Source: Lachnospiraceae bacterium UBA3386
Lineage (GTDB): Bacteria; Bacillota; Clostridia; Lachnospirales; Lachnospiraceae
Direction: 5' to 3'
Assembly: GCA_002358875.1 (NCBI GenBank)
Contig: DEPS01000113.1
Location: forward strand, 1-15,370
DNA: 15,370 bases
The notes beneath the pieces are model-generated. The model was not told where the DNA came from. It made no database searches and saw only the letters and a list, made by a program, of their open reading frames with translations. Position 1 is the stretch's first letter, and each line of letters opens with the position of its first letter. Both the position numbers and the translations under genes were made by a program. This document shows, in pieces, positions 1 through 6,505 of this stretch.

Positions 1-903
1 AATTATCTTGATCTTGCCCATGGCCTGGAACCGGAGCATGTGCAGGATGTTTCCAGTGTAAAGGAAAAGGAGGACGACGCCTTCTCCAGATATTACAGCA
101 GGGGAACAAAAGGAAAGCCAAGAGAGCAGAAAGCGCAGCCGAGGCGCGCCTATCATTTACAGGGAGAGAGGGATGAGCGGCTGCAGACCCACCTTCTGGA
201 AGGAACTGTCTCTGTGCCCAAATTCCTTGCCGCTGCCAGGGCGCACAATACCACGGCGGCCGCTTTTACGACCGCCCTGTTCATGGAGGCAATCCTGGAC
301 GGTATGCGCGTGCAGGAGAAAAAGCTTCCGATCGTCCTGAGTGTGCCGGTCAATCTGAGAAATTATTATCCGTCGGAGACTGCCCGCAATTTTTTCGGTG
401 TGATCAATGTGGTGTTTGAGCCCAAGGACTACGACGGGACCCTGGAGAGCATACTGGAGGTCGTGCAGGCCTCTTTTAAGAGGCAGCTGGAACAGGAGCA
501 GGTCGCTCTGACCATGCATGGATATGCCCGCCTGGAACACAATCTCGCGATCAAAACTGTGCCGCTGGCATTGAAAAATCTGGTCATCGCCGCCGTGAAC
601 GACCAGGTGCAGAGAGGCATCACGGGAACCGTTTCCAACGTCGGAAAGATCGTAATGCCGGAGCCATATGCCGGTTATATCGACCGGTTCAGCTGCTTTA
701 TGGCCGCGCCGGATGTACAGATCAGCGTCAGCTCCTTTGGTGGAAAGATGTGCTTCGGTTTTGCCAGTCCCTTCGAGGGGCATCCGGTCATGATGCGATT
801 TTTCCGCAAGATCGTGGCTCTGGGCATCGATGTGGAGATCGCCTCCAGCGATTCCTGGAAGAGCGGGAGGGAGACAGGCGCGTTCGGGAGAACCCAGCCG
901 TAA
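1..903 (+). CDS. Alcohol acetyltransferase / condensation-like acyltransferase, 3' part
   Basis: The reading frame is open from the first base, so the N-terminus lies outside the window and about 300 codons are visible. The ATG at 40 is probably internal, because in-frame coding continues upstream of it. The visible part resembles the C-terminal half of the alcohol acetyltransferase / WS-DGAT / condensation fold. It has a segment on VPVNLRNYYPSETARNFFG, a later NVGKIVMPEPYAGYIDRF region, and a C-terminal strand-rich part around VSSFGGKMCFGFASPF. The N-terminal HHxxxD-type catalytic motif of these families would be upstream and cannot be checked. Family members move acyl groups from CoA to alcohols or similar acceptors; the substrate here is unknown. 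It ends 12 bases before a membrane-protein gene on the same strand, so the two are probably co-transcribed. Confidence 0.75.
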   Translation, partial: NYLDLAHGLEPEHVQDVSSVKEKEDDAFSRYYSRGTKGKPREQKAQPRRAYHLQGERDERLQTHLLEGTVSVPKFLAAARAHNTTAAAFTTALFMEAILDGMRVQEKKLPIVLSVPVNLRNYYPSETARNFFGVINVVFEPKDYDGTLESILEVVQASFKRQLEQEQVALTMHGYARLEHNLAIKTVPLALKNLVIAAVNDQVQRGITGTVSNVGKIVMPEPYAGYIDRFSCFMAAPDVQISVSSFGGKMCFGFASPFEGHPVMMRFFRKIVALGIDVEIASSDSWKSGRETGAFGRTQP

Positions 904-915
904 GAGGAGGAAGCC

Positions 916-1701
916 ATGCAGTATTGTCCCAATTGCCAGGTACAGATCCGCGGCATTAAAGCCCGCTGTCCATTATGCCAGAGAGAGCTTTTGACGGCGG
1001 TCCATGAATGGCCTGTCTGGAAGGATGGGGAAAAAATCCTCCCCGGGGCGGACGAAAACGACGGGCCGGCTATGTCCGATGCGGAGACCGCAGCTGAAAC
1101 AGCCGCAGCAAAACCAGTACAGATCCTGGACGACGACCCCTTTGTCCAGCTTCCGGAGACGAAAGTGAGCTTTATGCTCATGGTCCGCCTGGTCACGTTT
1201 TTGTGTGTCAGCTTCGAGATTATGGTCATCGCCGCGCATATTATTACGGGATTTCAGCACGGATGGCTTTATGCTGCAATGCTCGCCGCGCCTCTTGCCT
1301 GGGTGGATTTTCAGATTGCGGTCTATTATCGAAGCAACATGATCCGCATGCTGACGATACAGGCCTATCTGATCATGGTTGTCTGCCTGGTTATTCAGAA
1401 CCTTACCCGTTCCGGGACCTGGGCGGTATCCTGGGTCGTCCCGGCAATGTTCTGCCTGCTGATCGCGGTGACCTTTGCCGCGGCAAAGGCTCAGGGCATG
1501 CAGCTTCATGAATTTATTCTTTATCCGGCCTTCGACGTTCTTATGAGCCTGCTGCAGATCATCCCCATTGTTATGGGGATAAACACTCTGATCGCTCCGG
1601 CTGTGATCTGTATCGCGGGCATGCTCATCCTGGTCAGCAGCCTTGTGATCTTCCAGGGTCGTATGCTGCGGGGAGCGGTCTATAAATATCTTCATATGTA
1701 G
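916..1701 (+). CDS. Zinc-ribbon membrane protein, DUF6320-like
   Basis: A 261-residue protein starts at an ATG with a good ribosome-binding site (AGAGGAGG just after the previous stop). The N-terminus is a small zinc ribbon: Cys4, Cys7, Cys18 and Cys21 in two C-x2-C pairs. An acidic, low-complexity linker follows (residues about 40-80). About six predicted membrane segments occupy residues 85-110, 116-137, 143-161, 168-190, 203-222 and 226-246. I associate this layout with DUF6320, which I recall lying next to alcohol-acetyltransferase-like genes in Lachnospiraceae; no biochemical function is known to me. The close spacing suggests a partnership with the upstream acyltransferase, possibly anchoring it or handling its product at the membrane. 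That role is inference. The gene is followed by a folded intergenic region and an intrinsic terminator. Confidence 0.7.
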   Translation: MQYCPNCQVQIRGIKARCPLCQRELLTAVHEWPVWKDGEKILPGADENDGPAMSDAETAAETAAAKPVQILDDDPFVQLPETKVSFMLMVRLVTFLCVSFEIMVIAAHIITGFQHGWLYAAMLAAPLAWVDFQIAVYYRSNMIRMLTIQAYLIMVVCLVIQNLTRSGTWAVSWVVPAMFCLLIAVTFAAAKAQGMQLHEFILYPAFDVLMSLLQIIPIVMGINTLIAPAVICIAGMLILVSSLVIFQGRMLRGAVYKYLHM

Positions 1702-1705
1702 ACTT

Positions 1706-1802
1706 TGCCTCATGCCGCAGCGCGCAAGCGTGAAGGCACCCGAGTGTTTTTGCGAAGGCAAAAACGGCGATGGGATAAACGGATCGGGGACGCTTTGAGG
1801 CA
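1706..1802 (+). ncRNA. Candidate structured RNA (leader or 3' UTR) upstream of sirC
   Basis: A nested set of inverted repeats could form a three-way junction. P1 is TGCCTCA (1706-1712) with TGAGGCA (1796-1802). P2 is TGCC (1713-1716) with GGCA (1735-1738), topped by CGC-GCAA-GCG with a GNRA-type tetraloop. P3 is CCCGA (1739-1743) with TCGGG (1784-1788) and contains a perfect 8-bp hairpin, GTTTTTGC-GAAG-GCAAAAAC (1746-1765). It starts five bases after the upstream stop and is followed at once by a terminator and then sirC. It does not match any riboswitch consensus I can recall, including cobalamin and c-di-GMP. It could be a regulatory leader, a structured 3' UTR, or a palindromic intergenic repeat. 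Confidence 0.35.
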
Positions 1803-1810
1803 CCGATTTG

Positions 1811-1851
1811 AGTATAAAAATCGTCGCATCAGCGCGATTTTTATACTTTTT
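1811..1851 (+). terminator. Rho-independent terminator or attenuator before sirC
   Basis: A 13-bp perfect stem, AGTATAAAAATCG (1811-1823) with CGATTTTTATACT (1835-1847), is followed by a T-run (1847-1851). Inside the loop, CGC and GCG can extend the stem. It ends 25 bases before the sirC ATG. It may end the acetyltransferase/DUF6320 transcript or attenuate the siroheme operon. A short competing stem is possible between CGATTT (1804-1809) and AAATCG (1818-1823), which would disrupt the terminator. Confidence 0.8.
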
Positions 1852-1876
1852 ATGACAGAAATTAGAGACTTACGAT

Positions 1877-2365
1877 ATGGCTTTTTTTCCGATTTTTATT
1901 GATTTATCCGACAAGACGGTCGTTGTGGCAGGCGGAGGCGTGATCGCGGAGAGGCGGATCAGGACGATCCTGCCCTTTGCGGGGCGTCTTGTGGTGATCG
2001 CGGAAGCGGTTTCAGACAGTCTGCAGTGTTTTCTGGACCAGCTGGACGGCAGCGGACGGGTGATTGTACATCGCAGGAAATTTGAGATGGAGGATATTGA
2101 TGGTGCCTTCATGGTCCTGGCCTGTACGGATGACAGTGAACTCAACCGTCGTATCATGACGGAATGCCGTGTCCGGGGGATACTGGGAAACAACGCCTCG
2201 GACAAGGAGAACTGCGATTTCTTTTTCCCGGGGCTTATACACAAAGATCCTGTCGTCATCGGCATTACGTCGGGCGGGCAGGACCACAGGCTTGTGAAGG
2301 AACTCAGGATCCGGACGGAGGAGACTGTTGAAAAGGTCTTTCGGAGAGTGGAAAGGCATCAATGA
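1877..2365 (+). CDS. sirC: Precorrin-2 dehydrogenase (siroheme synthase N-terminal domain)
   Basis: This 162-residue protein has the size of the stand-alone SirC/YlnF type, which oxidises precorrin-2 to sirohydrochlorin with NAD+. The N-terminus enters a Rossmann fold directly: VVVAGGGVIAERR at about residues 15-27 is the dinucleotide-binding loop. The conserved ACTDDSELN segment (82-90) and GNNASDKENCDFFFPGLI (104-121) follow, then ITSGGQDHRLVKELR, the family's S-x-G-G region. Longer family members such as yeast Met8p and CysG have an added C-terminal region; this one is short, so iron insertion may need another protein. No sirB-like chelatase gene is seen nearby. The ATG at 1877 has a poor ribosome-binding site, but MAFFPIFIDLSDK is the expected family start. 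It heads a same-strand group with hemC, cobA-hemD and hemB. Confidence 0.9.
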   Translation: MAFFPIFIDLSDKTVVVAGGGVIAERRIRTILPFAGRLVVIAEAVSDSLQCFLDQLDGSGRVIVHRRKFEMEDIDGAFMVLACTDDSELNRRIMTECRVRGILGNNASDKENCDFFFPGLIHKDPVVIGITSGGQDHRLVKELRIRTEETVEKVFRRVERHQ

Positions 2366-2393
2366 TACCGGCTGAGGACGGAGAAACAGATAG

Positions 2394-2502
2394 GACGAAG
2401 AATTTCGCGGCTTGGGATTAAGAGTATTGCGGGTTATGACGAAGAATTTCGCGGCTTGGGATTAAGAGTATTGCGGGTTATGATGAAGAATTTCGCGGCT
2501 TG
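2394..2502 (+). repeat. 44-bp tandem repeat between sirC and hemC (about 2.5 copies)
   Basis: Two identical 44-base units (2394-2437 and 2438-2481) start with GACGAAGAATTTCGCGGCTT and end with TTGCGGGTTAT. A third partial copy (2482-2502) carries one substitution, GATGAAG for GACGAAG. The period is not a multiple of three and the frames contain stops, so the array is not coding. It fills most of the 194-base gap between sirC and hemC. Confidence 0.9.
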
Positions 2503-2559
2503 TATTGAAGCTGCGGATAACCGAAATGTCGGAAGGAAACAGTCAGATGGGAGTTTATC

Positions 2560-3522
2560 GTGGCGGACGGTGAAAAAACTTTTGTGATCGGAAGCCGGGA
2601 CAGCGCTCTGGCAGTCAGACAGTCAGAGATTGTGATGGCATATCTGGAAAAGCATCATCCAAAGATCCGGCTGAGTCTGGAAACAATGAAGACCACCGGT
2701 GACAGGATCCTGGACCGGCGTCTGTATGAAATAGGCGGAAAGGGACTGTTCGTGAAGGAGCTTGACCAGGCGCTGCGGGAAGGGCGGATCGATCTGTCGG
2801 TGCACAGCATGAAGGACATGCCGATCGAGACGCCCGACGATCTGCCGGTCATAGGCTGTTCCCGGAGAGAGGATCCGAGGGATGTGCTCGTGCTTCCGGC
2901 AGGATCAGGATCGGGAGCCCCATATCCGGACATCGATAAACTGATCGATTACAGCAGACCCATAGGGACTTCTTCCAGAAGAAGGATCCTGCAGCTGCAG
3001 GAGCTGTTCCCCAAAGCCCGGTTCGAAAGCGTCCGGGGGAATCTGGCCACCAGGCTCAGGAAGCTGGACGAGGGTCAGTACAGTGCGCTGATCCTTGCCG
3101 GGGCGGGGCTGAAGCGGCTGGGACTGGAAAACAGGATCAGCCGGTATTTTGAGGTGGAGGAGGTCGTTCCTTCCGCATGTCAGGGAATTCTGGCCCTGCA
3201 GGGCAGAAAGGGTGAGGACTATCGTTTCCTCGATGGATTTAGCAGCAGGGAGAGCACTTTTGCGGCTGCGGCGGAACGGGCTTTTATCAGGACCCTGGGG
3301 GGAGGATGTTCCTCTCCGGTCGGAGCATATGCGGAGATTTTTTGGAACGGAGCGGATGCCCTGATGACGCTTTACGGTTTTTATTATGATGAAGAAAACC
3401 AAAGGTCATACAGAAAAAAAGCGCAGACAATGGTGGGTGACACACAGGACTGCGCCCGGGCCGGCCGCGACCTGGCGCAAGGGATCCTGGAGGAAGCCGG
3501 GAAGGGTTATTTCCAAGAATAA
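2560..3522 (+). CDS. hemC: Hydroxymethylbilane synthase (porphobilinogen deaminase)
   Basis: The 320-residue protein joins four porphobilinogen molecules into hydroxymethylbilane, the linear precursor of uroporphyrinogen III. The start is a GTG with GGGAG seven bases upstream; the ATG at 2547 is out of frame. Family landmarks are clear: IGSRDSALAVRQ at residues 10-21, VHSMKDMP (81-88) with the catalytic Asp at 86, the Arg-rich GTSSRRRILQL (136-146), and GGGCSSPVGAYAE with Cys250, the attachment site of the dipyrromethane cofactor. Length and domain order are normal. It lies between sirC and the cobA-hemD fusion and is followed by a terminator-like hairpin, so expression of the later genes may be tuned. 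Confidence 0.97.
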   Translation: MADGEKTFVIGSRDSALAVRQSEIVMAYLEKHHPKIRLSLETMKTTGDRILDRRLYEIGGKGLFVKELDQALREGRIDLSVHSMKDMPIETPDDLPVIGCSRREDPRDVLVLPAGSGSGAPYPDIDKLIDYSRPIGTSSRRRILQLQELFPKARFESVRGNLATRLRKLDEGQYSALILAGAGLKRLGLENRISRYFEVEEVVPSACQGILALQGRKGEDYRFLDGFSSRESTFAAAAERAFIRTLGGGCSSPVGAYAEIFWNGADALMTLYGFYYDEENQRSYRKKAQTMVGDTQDCARAGRDLAQGILEEAGKGYFQE

Positions 3523-3529
3523 CAATGTA

Positions 3530-3572
3530 CGGGCGTGACGAAGTATTCAGGCGTGAACGTCCGGCTTTTTTT
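3530..3572 (+). terminator. Possible terminator/attenuator between hemC and cobA-hemD
   Basis: CGGGCGT (3530-3536) can pair with ACGTCCG (3557-3563) through seven pairs, one of them G-U, with a 20-base loop. Seven T residues follow at 3566-3572. The stem is modest and the loop long, so it is probably leaky, which suits a position inside an operon. Confidence 0.4.
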
Positions 3573-3610
3573 GTGCTTATTTACAGGAAAGAAATGAAAG
3601 AGGACTTTTG

Positions 3611-5383
3611 ATGACAGGAAAGGTATGGCTCGTGGGAGCCGGTCCGGGAGACCGCGGTCTGCTCACCCTCAAGGGGCTTGAGGTGCTTAAGGCTGCGGAT
3701 GTGGTGGTTTTTGATGCTCTGGTCGGCCAGGAGGTGCTGACCCTGATCCCGCAGAGCGCAGAGCTCGTGAACGTGGGAAAGCGGGCGGGAAATCACATCA
3801 TGCCGCAGGAGCTCATCAACCGGCTGATTTTGGAAAAAGCGCAGGAGGGAAAGAAGGTGGTCCGGCTCAAGGGAGGGGATCCTTTTCTTTTCGGCCGGGG
3901 AGGGGAGGAGCTGGAGCTTCTTTCTGAAAACGGGATTCCCTACGAGGTCGTGCCGGGAATCACCAGCGCCCTTGCAGTGCCGGCCTATAACGGGATTCCG
4001 GTGACTCACCGGGACTGCGCCTCCTCAGTGCATATCATTACCGGGCACAGGCGGAAGGGAAAAGACCATGACATCGATTTCGAGGCCCTGGTTCGGACCG
4101 GGGGGACGCTGGTATTTCTGATGGGCGTCAGCTCTCTTGAATCGATCATGAAGGGGCTTTTGGAGGCGGGAATGGATCCCGGGACCCCTGCGGCTGTCCT
4201 GCAGAGCGGAACGACTGCCGGGCAGAGGCGGGTGGTATCGACGGTGTCAGGGGTGAAAAAGGATGCCGACCGGGCAGGGATCGAAGCGCCGGCTGTCATT
4301 GTTGTGGGGGAGGTATGCGCACTCGCTAAAACACTTGCCTGGTACGAAAAGCTTCCTCTTGCGGGCAGAAGGATCCTTGTCACGAGACCCAGGGAACACA
4401 TTTCAGAGCTGTCGGCCCGCCTGCGGAGCCTGGGGGCGGAGGTCATGGAGCTTCCCGCTATCGCGACGGAGAAGATCAGCCCCAACCCGGAGCTGGAAAA
4501 ATATCTGAGGGAAGCATTCGGGGGAGCGAAAAGCGAGCGATTCGCTATGGCAGGCAGCGCGGGATTTTCTCAGGGAGACAGCGCAGGGTTTTCTCAGGGA
4601 GAAAGAGCGGGATTATCTCAGGGAAACAGCGAGCGATTTTCTCATGCAGACGAAGAAGAGATGCCGGGACCCTGCGACTGGATCGCTTTTACATCGCCCA
4701 CGGGCGTGAAAATTTTCATGGATCTCTTTCTGGCTGAATATGATCCGCGGGATCTGTGGAGGACCAGGCTCGCCGTGATCGGAAAGGGCAGCGCGGGAGA
4801 GCTCGAAAAATACGGGCTGAAACCGGATTTCATGCCGTCCGTCTATGATGGGGAGACTCTGGGCAGAGAGCTCCGTGAGCGGATCCTTGAGGAGAGGGGA
4901 AAGGACAGGTCCGAAGGAAAGCCCGGCAAAATGTCTGTCGAAATGTCTGAGGCAATTACGGGCAGCGGGCCTGACAGGGTCCGCATTCTGATCCCGCGCG
5001 CCAGGATCGGGAACAGGGAGCTGATCTCTGAACTGAAGGGAAGGAGCGGCGAGAGCGGATCGGATGGATCCGGGAAAAATATTAGTATGGACATTGCGGA
5101 CATTCCGACGTATGATACAATTTATGCCTCAGGCGGCGCGGTGGACGCGGCGTCCTATGTGCGAAGAGGAGAGATTGATTACGTCGTCTTCACCAGCTCT
5201 TCGACGGTGCGCGGCTTTAGTGAGGCAATGAAAGGGGTGGATCTTTCGGGATTTCTGGCGGTCTGTATCGGAAAGCAGACAAAAGCAGAGGCGGACAGGC
5301 GGGGGATGAAGACACGGATGTCGGAGAGCGCGACGATCGACTCCCTTGTTTTAGAGGTCCTCGCCGCGGCAGGGAGGAGGTAA
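3611..5383 (+). CDS. cobA-hemD: Fused uroporphyrinogen-III C-methyltransferase / uroporphyrinogen-III synthase
   Basis: A 590-residue two-domain enzyme. The N-terminal half (about residues 1-245) is a SAM-dependent tetrapyrrole methylase (CobA/SUMT): VWLVGAGPGDRGLLTLKG at 5-22, VRLKGGDPFLFGRGGEE at 84-100, and PGITSALAVPAYNGIPVTHR. It converts uroporphyrinogen III to precorrin-2. The C-terminal half (from about 252, RRILVTRPREHISELS) is HemD, which cyclises hydroxymethylbilane. I choose the ATG at 3611 because GAGGA lies six bases upstream; a TTG at 3608 would add one residue. HemD is swollen by low-complexity inserts: five 8-residue repeats at 309-348 and Ser/Gly/Lys-rich stretches near LEERGKDRSEGKPGKMSVE and GRSGESGSDGSGKN. 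The protein is therefore roughly 80-90 residues longer than I would expect. It is 8 bases from hemB. Confidence 0.95.
   Translation: MTGKVWLVGAGPGDRGLLTLKGLEVLKAADVVVFDALVGQEVLTLIPQSAELVNVGKRAGNHIMPQELINRLILEKAQEGKKVVRLKGGDPFLFGRGGEELELLSENGIPYEVVPGITSALAVPAYNGIPVTHRDCASSVHIITGHRRKGKDHDIDFEALVRTGGTLVFLMGVSSLESIMKGLLEAGMDPGTPAAVLQSGTTAGQRRVVSTVSGVKKDADRAGIEAPAVIVVGEVCALAKTLAWYEKLPLAGRRILVTRPREHISELSARLRSLGAEVMELPAIATEKISPNPELEKYLREAFGGAKSERFAMAGSAGFSQGDSAGFSQGERAGLSQGNSERFSHADEEEMPGPCDWIAFTSPTGVKIFMDLFLAEYDPRDLWRTRLAVIGKGSAGELEKYGLKPDFMPSVYDGETLGRELRERILEERGKDRSEGKPGKMSVEMSEAITGSGPDRVRILIPRARIGNRELISELKGRSGESGSDGSGKNISMDIADIPTYDTIYASGGAVDAASYVRRGEIDYVVFTSSSTVRGFSEAMKGVDLSGFLAVCIGKQTKAEADRRGMKTRMSESATIDSLVLEVLAAAGRR
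4535..4654 (+). repeat. Five in-frame 24-bp tandem repeats inside the hemD domain
   Basis: Five consecutive 24-base units start at 4535, 4559, 4583, 4607 and 4631. They translate to ERFAMAGS, AGFSQGDS, AGFSQGER, AGLSQGNS and ERFSHADE. The three middle units are nearly identical and the outer two have diverged. Because 24 is a multiple of three, the copy number can change without breaking the enzyme. Confidence 0.92.
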
Positions 5384-5391
5384 GAAAGTTT

Positions 5392-6375
5392 ATGGATCTT
5401 CTGGTCAGGCCGAGAAGGCTTCGTGGAAGTGAAACACTGCGTCGGATGGTGCGTGAGACGAGGGTGGACGCGGCTTCGCTGATCTATCCGATGTTTGTGA
5501 TGGATGGAGAAAACAGGGTCGAGGAGATCGATGCCATGCCGGGTCAGTACCGCTATACGGTTGACCGCATGGGTGAGCAGCTGTTAAAGCTTCAGGACGC
5601 GGGCGTGAGCTCGGTCATGTTTTTCGGAATACCACAGCACAAGGACGAGAAGGGCAGCCAGGCCTATGATCCGGAAGGGATCGTGCAGAGGGCGCTTAGG
5701 AGGGCGAAGGCGGATTTCCCCGGCCTCTACCTGGTCACGGATGTGTGTATGTGCGAATATACCTCACACGGTCACTGTGGGATTTTGTGCGGACACGAAG
5801 TGGACAACGATGCGACGCTGGATTATCTGGCCAGGATCGCTCTTTCTCATGTCGAGGCAGGAGCAGATATGGTTGCGCCCTCCGATATGATGGACGGGCG
5901 GGTTCGCGCCATCCGCACGGCGCTGGACGATGCGGGTCATGTGATGACGCCGGTCATGTCCTATGCCGTGAAATATGCGTCGGCCTTTTACGGTCCTTTC
6001 CGGGAGGCGGCAGGGTCCGCTCCTCAGTTCGGCGACCGCAGAGGCTACCAGATGGATTTCCACAACCGCAGGGAAGGAATCAAAGAGGCGCTGCTCGATG
6101 TGGAGGAAGGCGCTGATATCGTGATGGTAAAGCCGGCTATGTCCTACCTGGACCTGATCCGGGACGTGAGGGAGATGGTCGATGTCCCTGTTGCGGCCTA
6201 CAGCGTCAGCGGCGAATACGCCATGATCAAGGCTGCAGGTTTGAAGGGCTGGATCGACGAAGAGAGGGTCATGTGCGAGTCTGCGGTCTCCGTCTTCAGA
6301 GCCGGTGCTTCGATCCTTCTGACCTATTTCGCCAAAGAAATAGCCGCCTGTATCCGCAGCGGAAGGATCGGATGA
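5392..6375 (+). CDS. hemB: Delta-aminolevulinic acid dehydratase (porphobilinogen synthase)
   Basis: A 327-residue protein of normal length that condenses two 5-aminolevulinate molecules to porphobilinogen. The two active-site lysines are visible: Lys194 in VMSYAVKYASAFYGPF and Lys247 in DIVMVKPAMSY. Cys119, Cys121 and Cys129 in DVCMCEYTSHGHCG mark the zinc-dependent class rather than the Asp-rich magnesium class. The ATG at 5392 follows an AGGGAGGAGG ribosome site (5371-5380) that overlaps the end of cobA-hemD, so translational coupling is likely. It is the last gene of the siroheme group and is followed by a terminator. In biochemical order it acts first here, so 5-aminolevulinate must be made by genes outside the window. 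Confidence 0.97.
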   Translation: MDLLVRPRRLRGSETLRRMVRETRVDAASLIYPMFVMDGENRVEEIDAMPGQYRYTVDRMGEQLLKLQDAGVSSVMFFGIPQHKDEKGSQAYDPEGIVQRALRRAKADFPGLYLVTDVCMCEYTSHGHCGILCGHEVDNDATLDYLARIALSHVEAGADMVAPSDMMDGRVRAIRTALDDAGHVMTPVMSYAVKYASAFYGPFREAAGSAPQFGDRRGYQMDFHNRREGIKEALLDVEEGADIVMVKPAMSYLDLIRDVREMVDVPVAAYSVSGEYAMIKAAGLKGWIDEERVMCESAVSVFRAGASILLTYFAKEIAACIRSGRIG

Positions 6376-6397
6376 CGGCGGGCGAAGCTATTTCGAC

Positions 6398-6453
6398 CTG
6401 TACGGCTGCATCCTGCATTTATGCAGGCGCGCAAAAGCGCTCAAACCGTACAG
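6398..6453 (+). ncRNA. Candidate three-way-junction RNA overlapping the terminator before the DUF819 gene
   Basis: CTGTACGG (6398-6405) is perfectly complementary to CCGTACAG (6446-6453). This stem encloses two hairpins: CCTGCA-TTTA-TGCAGG (6412-6427) and GCGC-AAAA-GCGC (6429-6440). The right arm overlaps both arms of the terminator at 6439-6465, so the two folds exclude each other, as in a terminator/antiterminator switch. No known riboswitch class is recognised. The element lies between hemB and the DUF819 gene and could belong to either transcript. Confidence 0.4.
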
Positions 6454-6465
6454 TTTGAGTTTTTT
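6439..6465 (+). terminator. Rho-independent terminator after hemB
   Basis: CTCAAAC (6440-6446) pairs with GTTTGAG (6453-6459) around a six-base loop, with an extra G-U pair at 6439/6460. Six T residues follow (6460-6465). It ends only 33 bases before the DUF819 start codon, so it may also act as an attenuator for that gene. Confidence 0.8.
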
Positions 6466-6477
6466 ACAAAAAAGGTT

Positions 6478-6505
6478 TCGACATGAGGTGTTTTTTGTAT
6501 GTCGA
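6478..6505 (+). promoter_or_regulatory. Hairpin over the DUF819 ribosome site and start codon
   Basis: TCGACAT (6478-6484) is the exact complement of ATGTCGA (6499-6505). The right arm begins with the start ATG, and the 14-base loop holds the ribosome-binding site GAGGTG (6485-6490). The start codon would be paired when the hairpin forms, which predicts reduced or controlled translation. The pairing is seen in the sequence; its effect is inference. Confidence 0.45.

Noticed and set aside
1706..1802. Cobalamin or c-di-GMP riboswitch upstream of sirC
   Set aside because: The conserved cores of these classes, as I recall them, are not present. Only the general stem layout and a GNRA loop are shared.
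973..1803. Minus-strand open frame of 276 codons opposite the DUF6320-like gene
   Set aside because: Composition is that of a reversed hydrophobic gene, and it runs through the terminator region.
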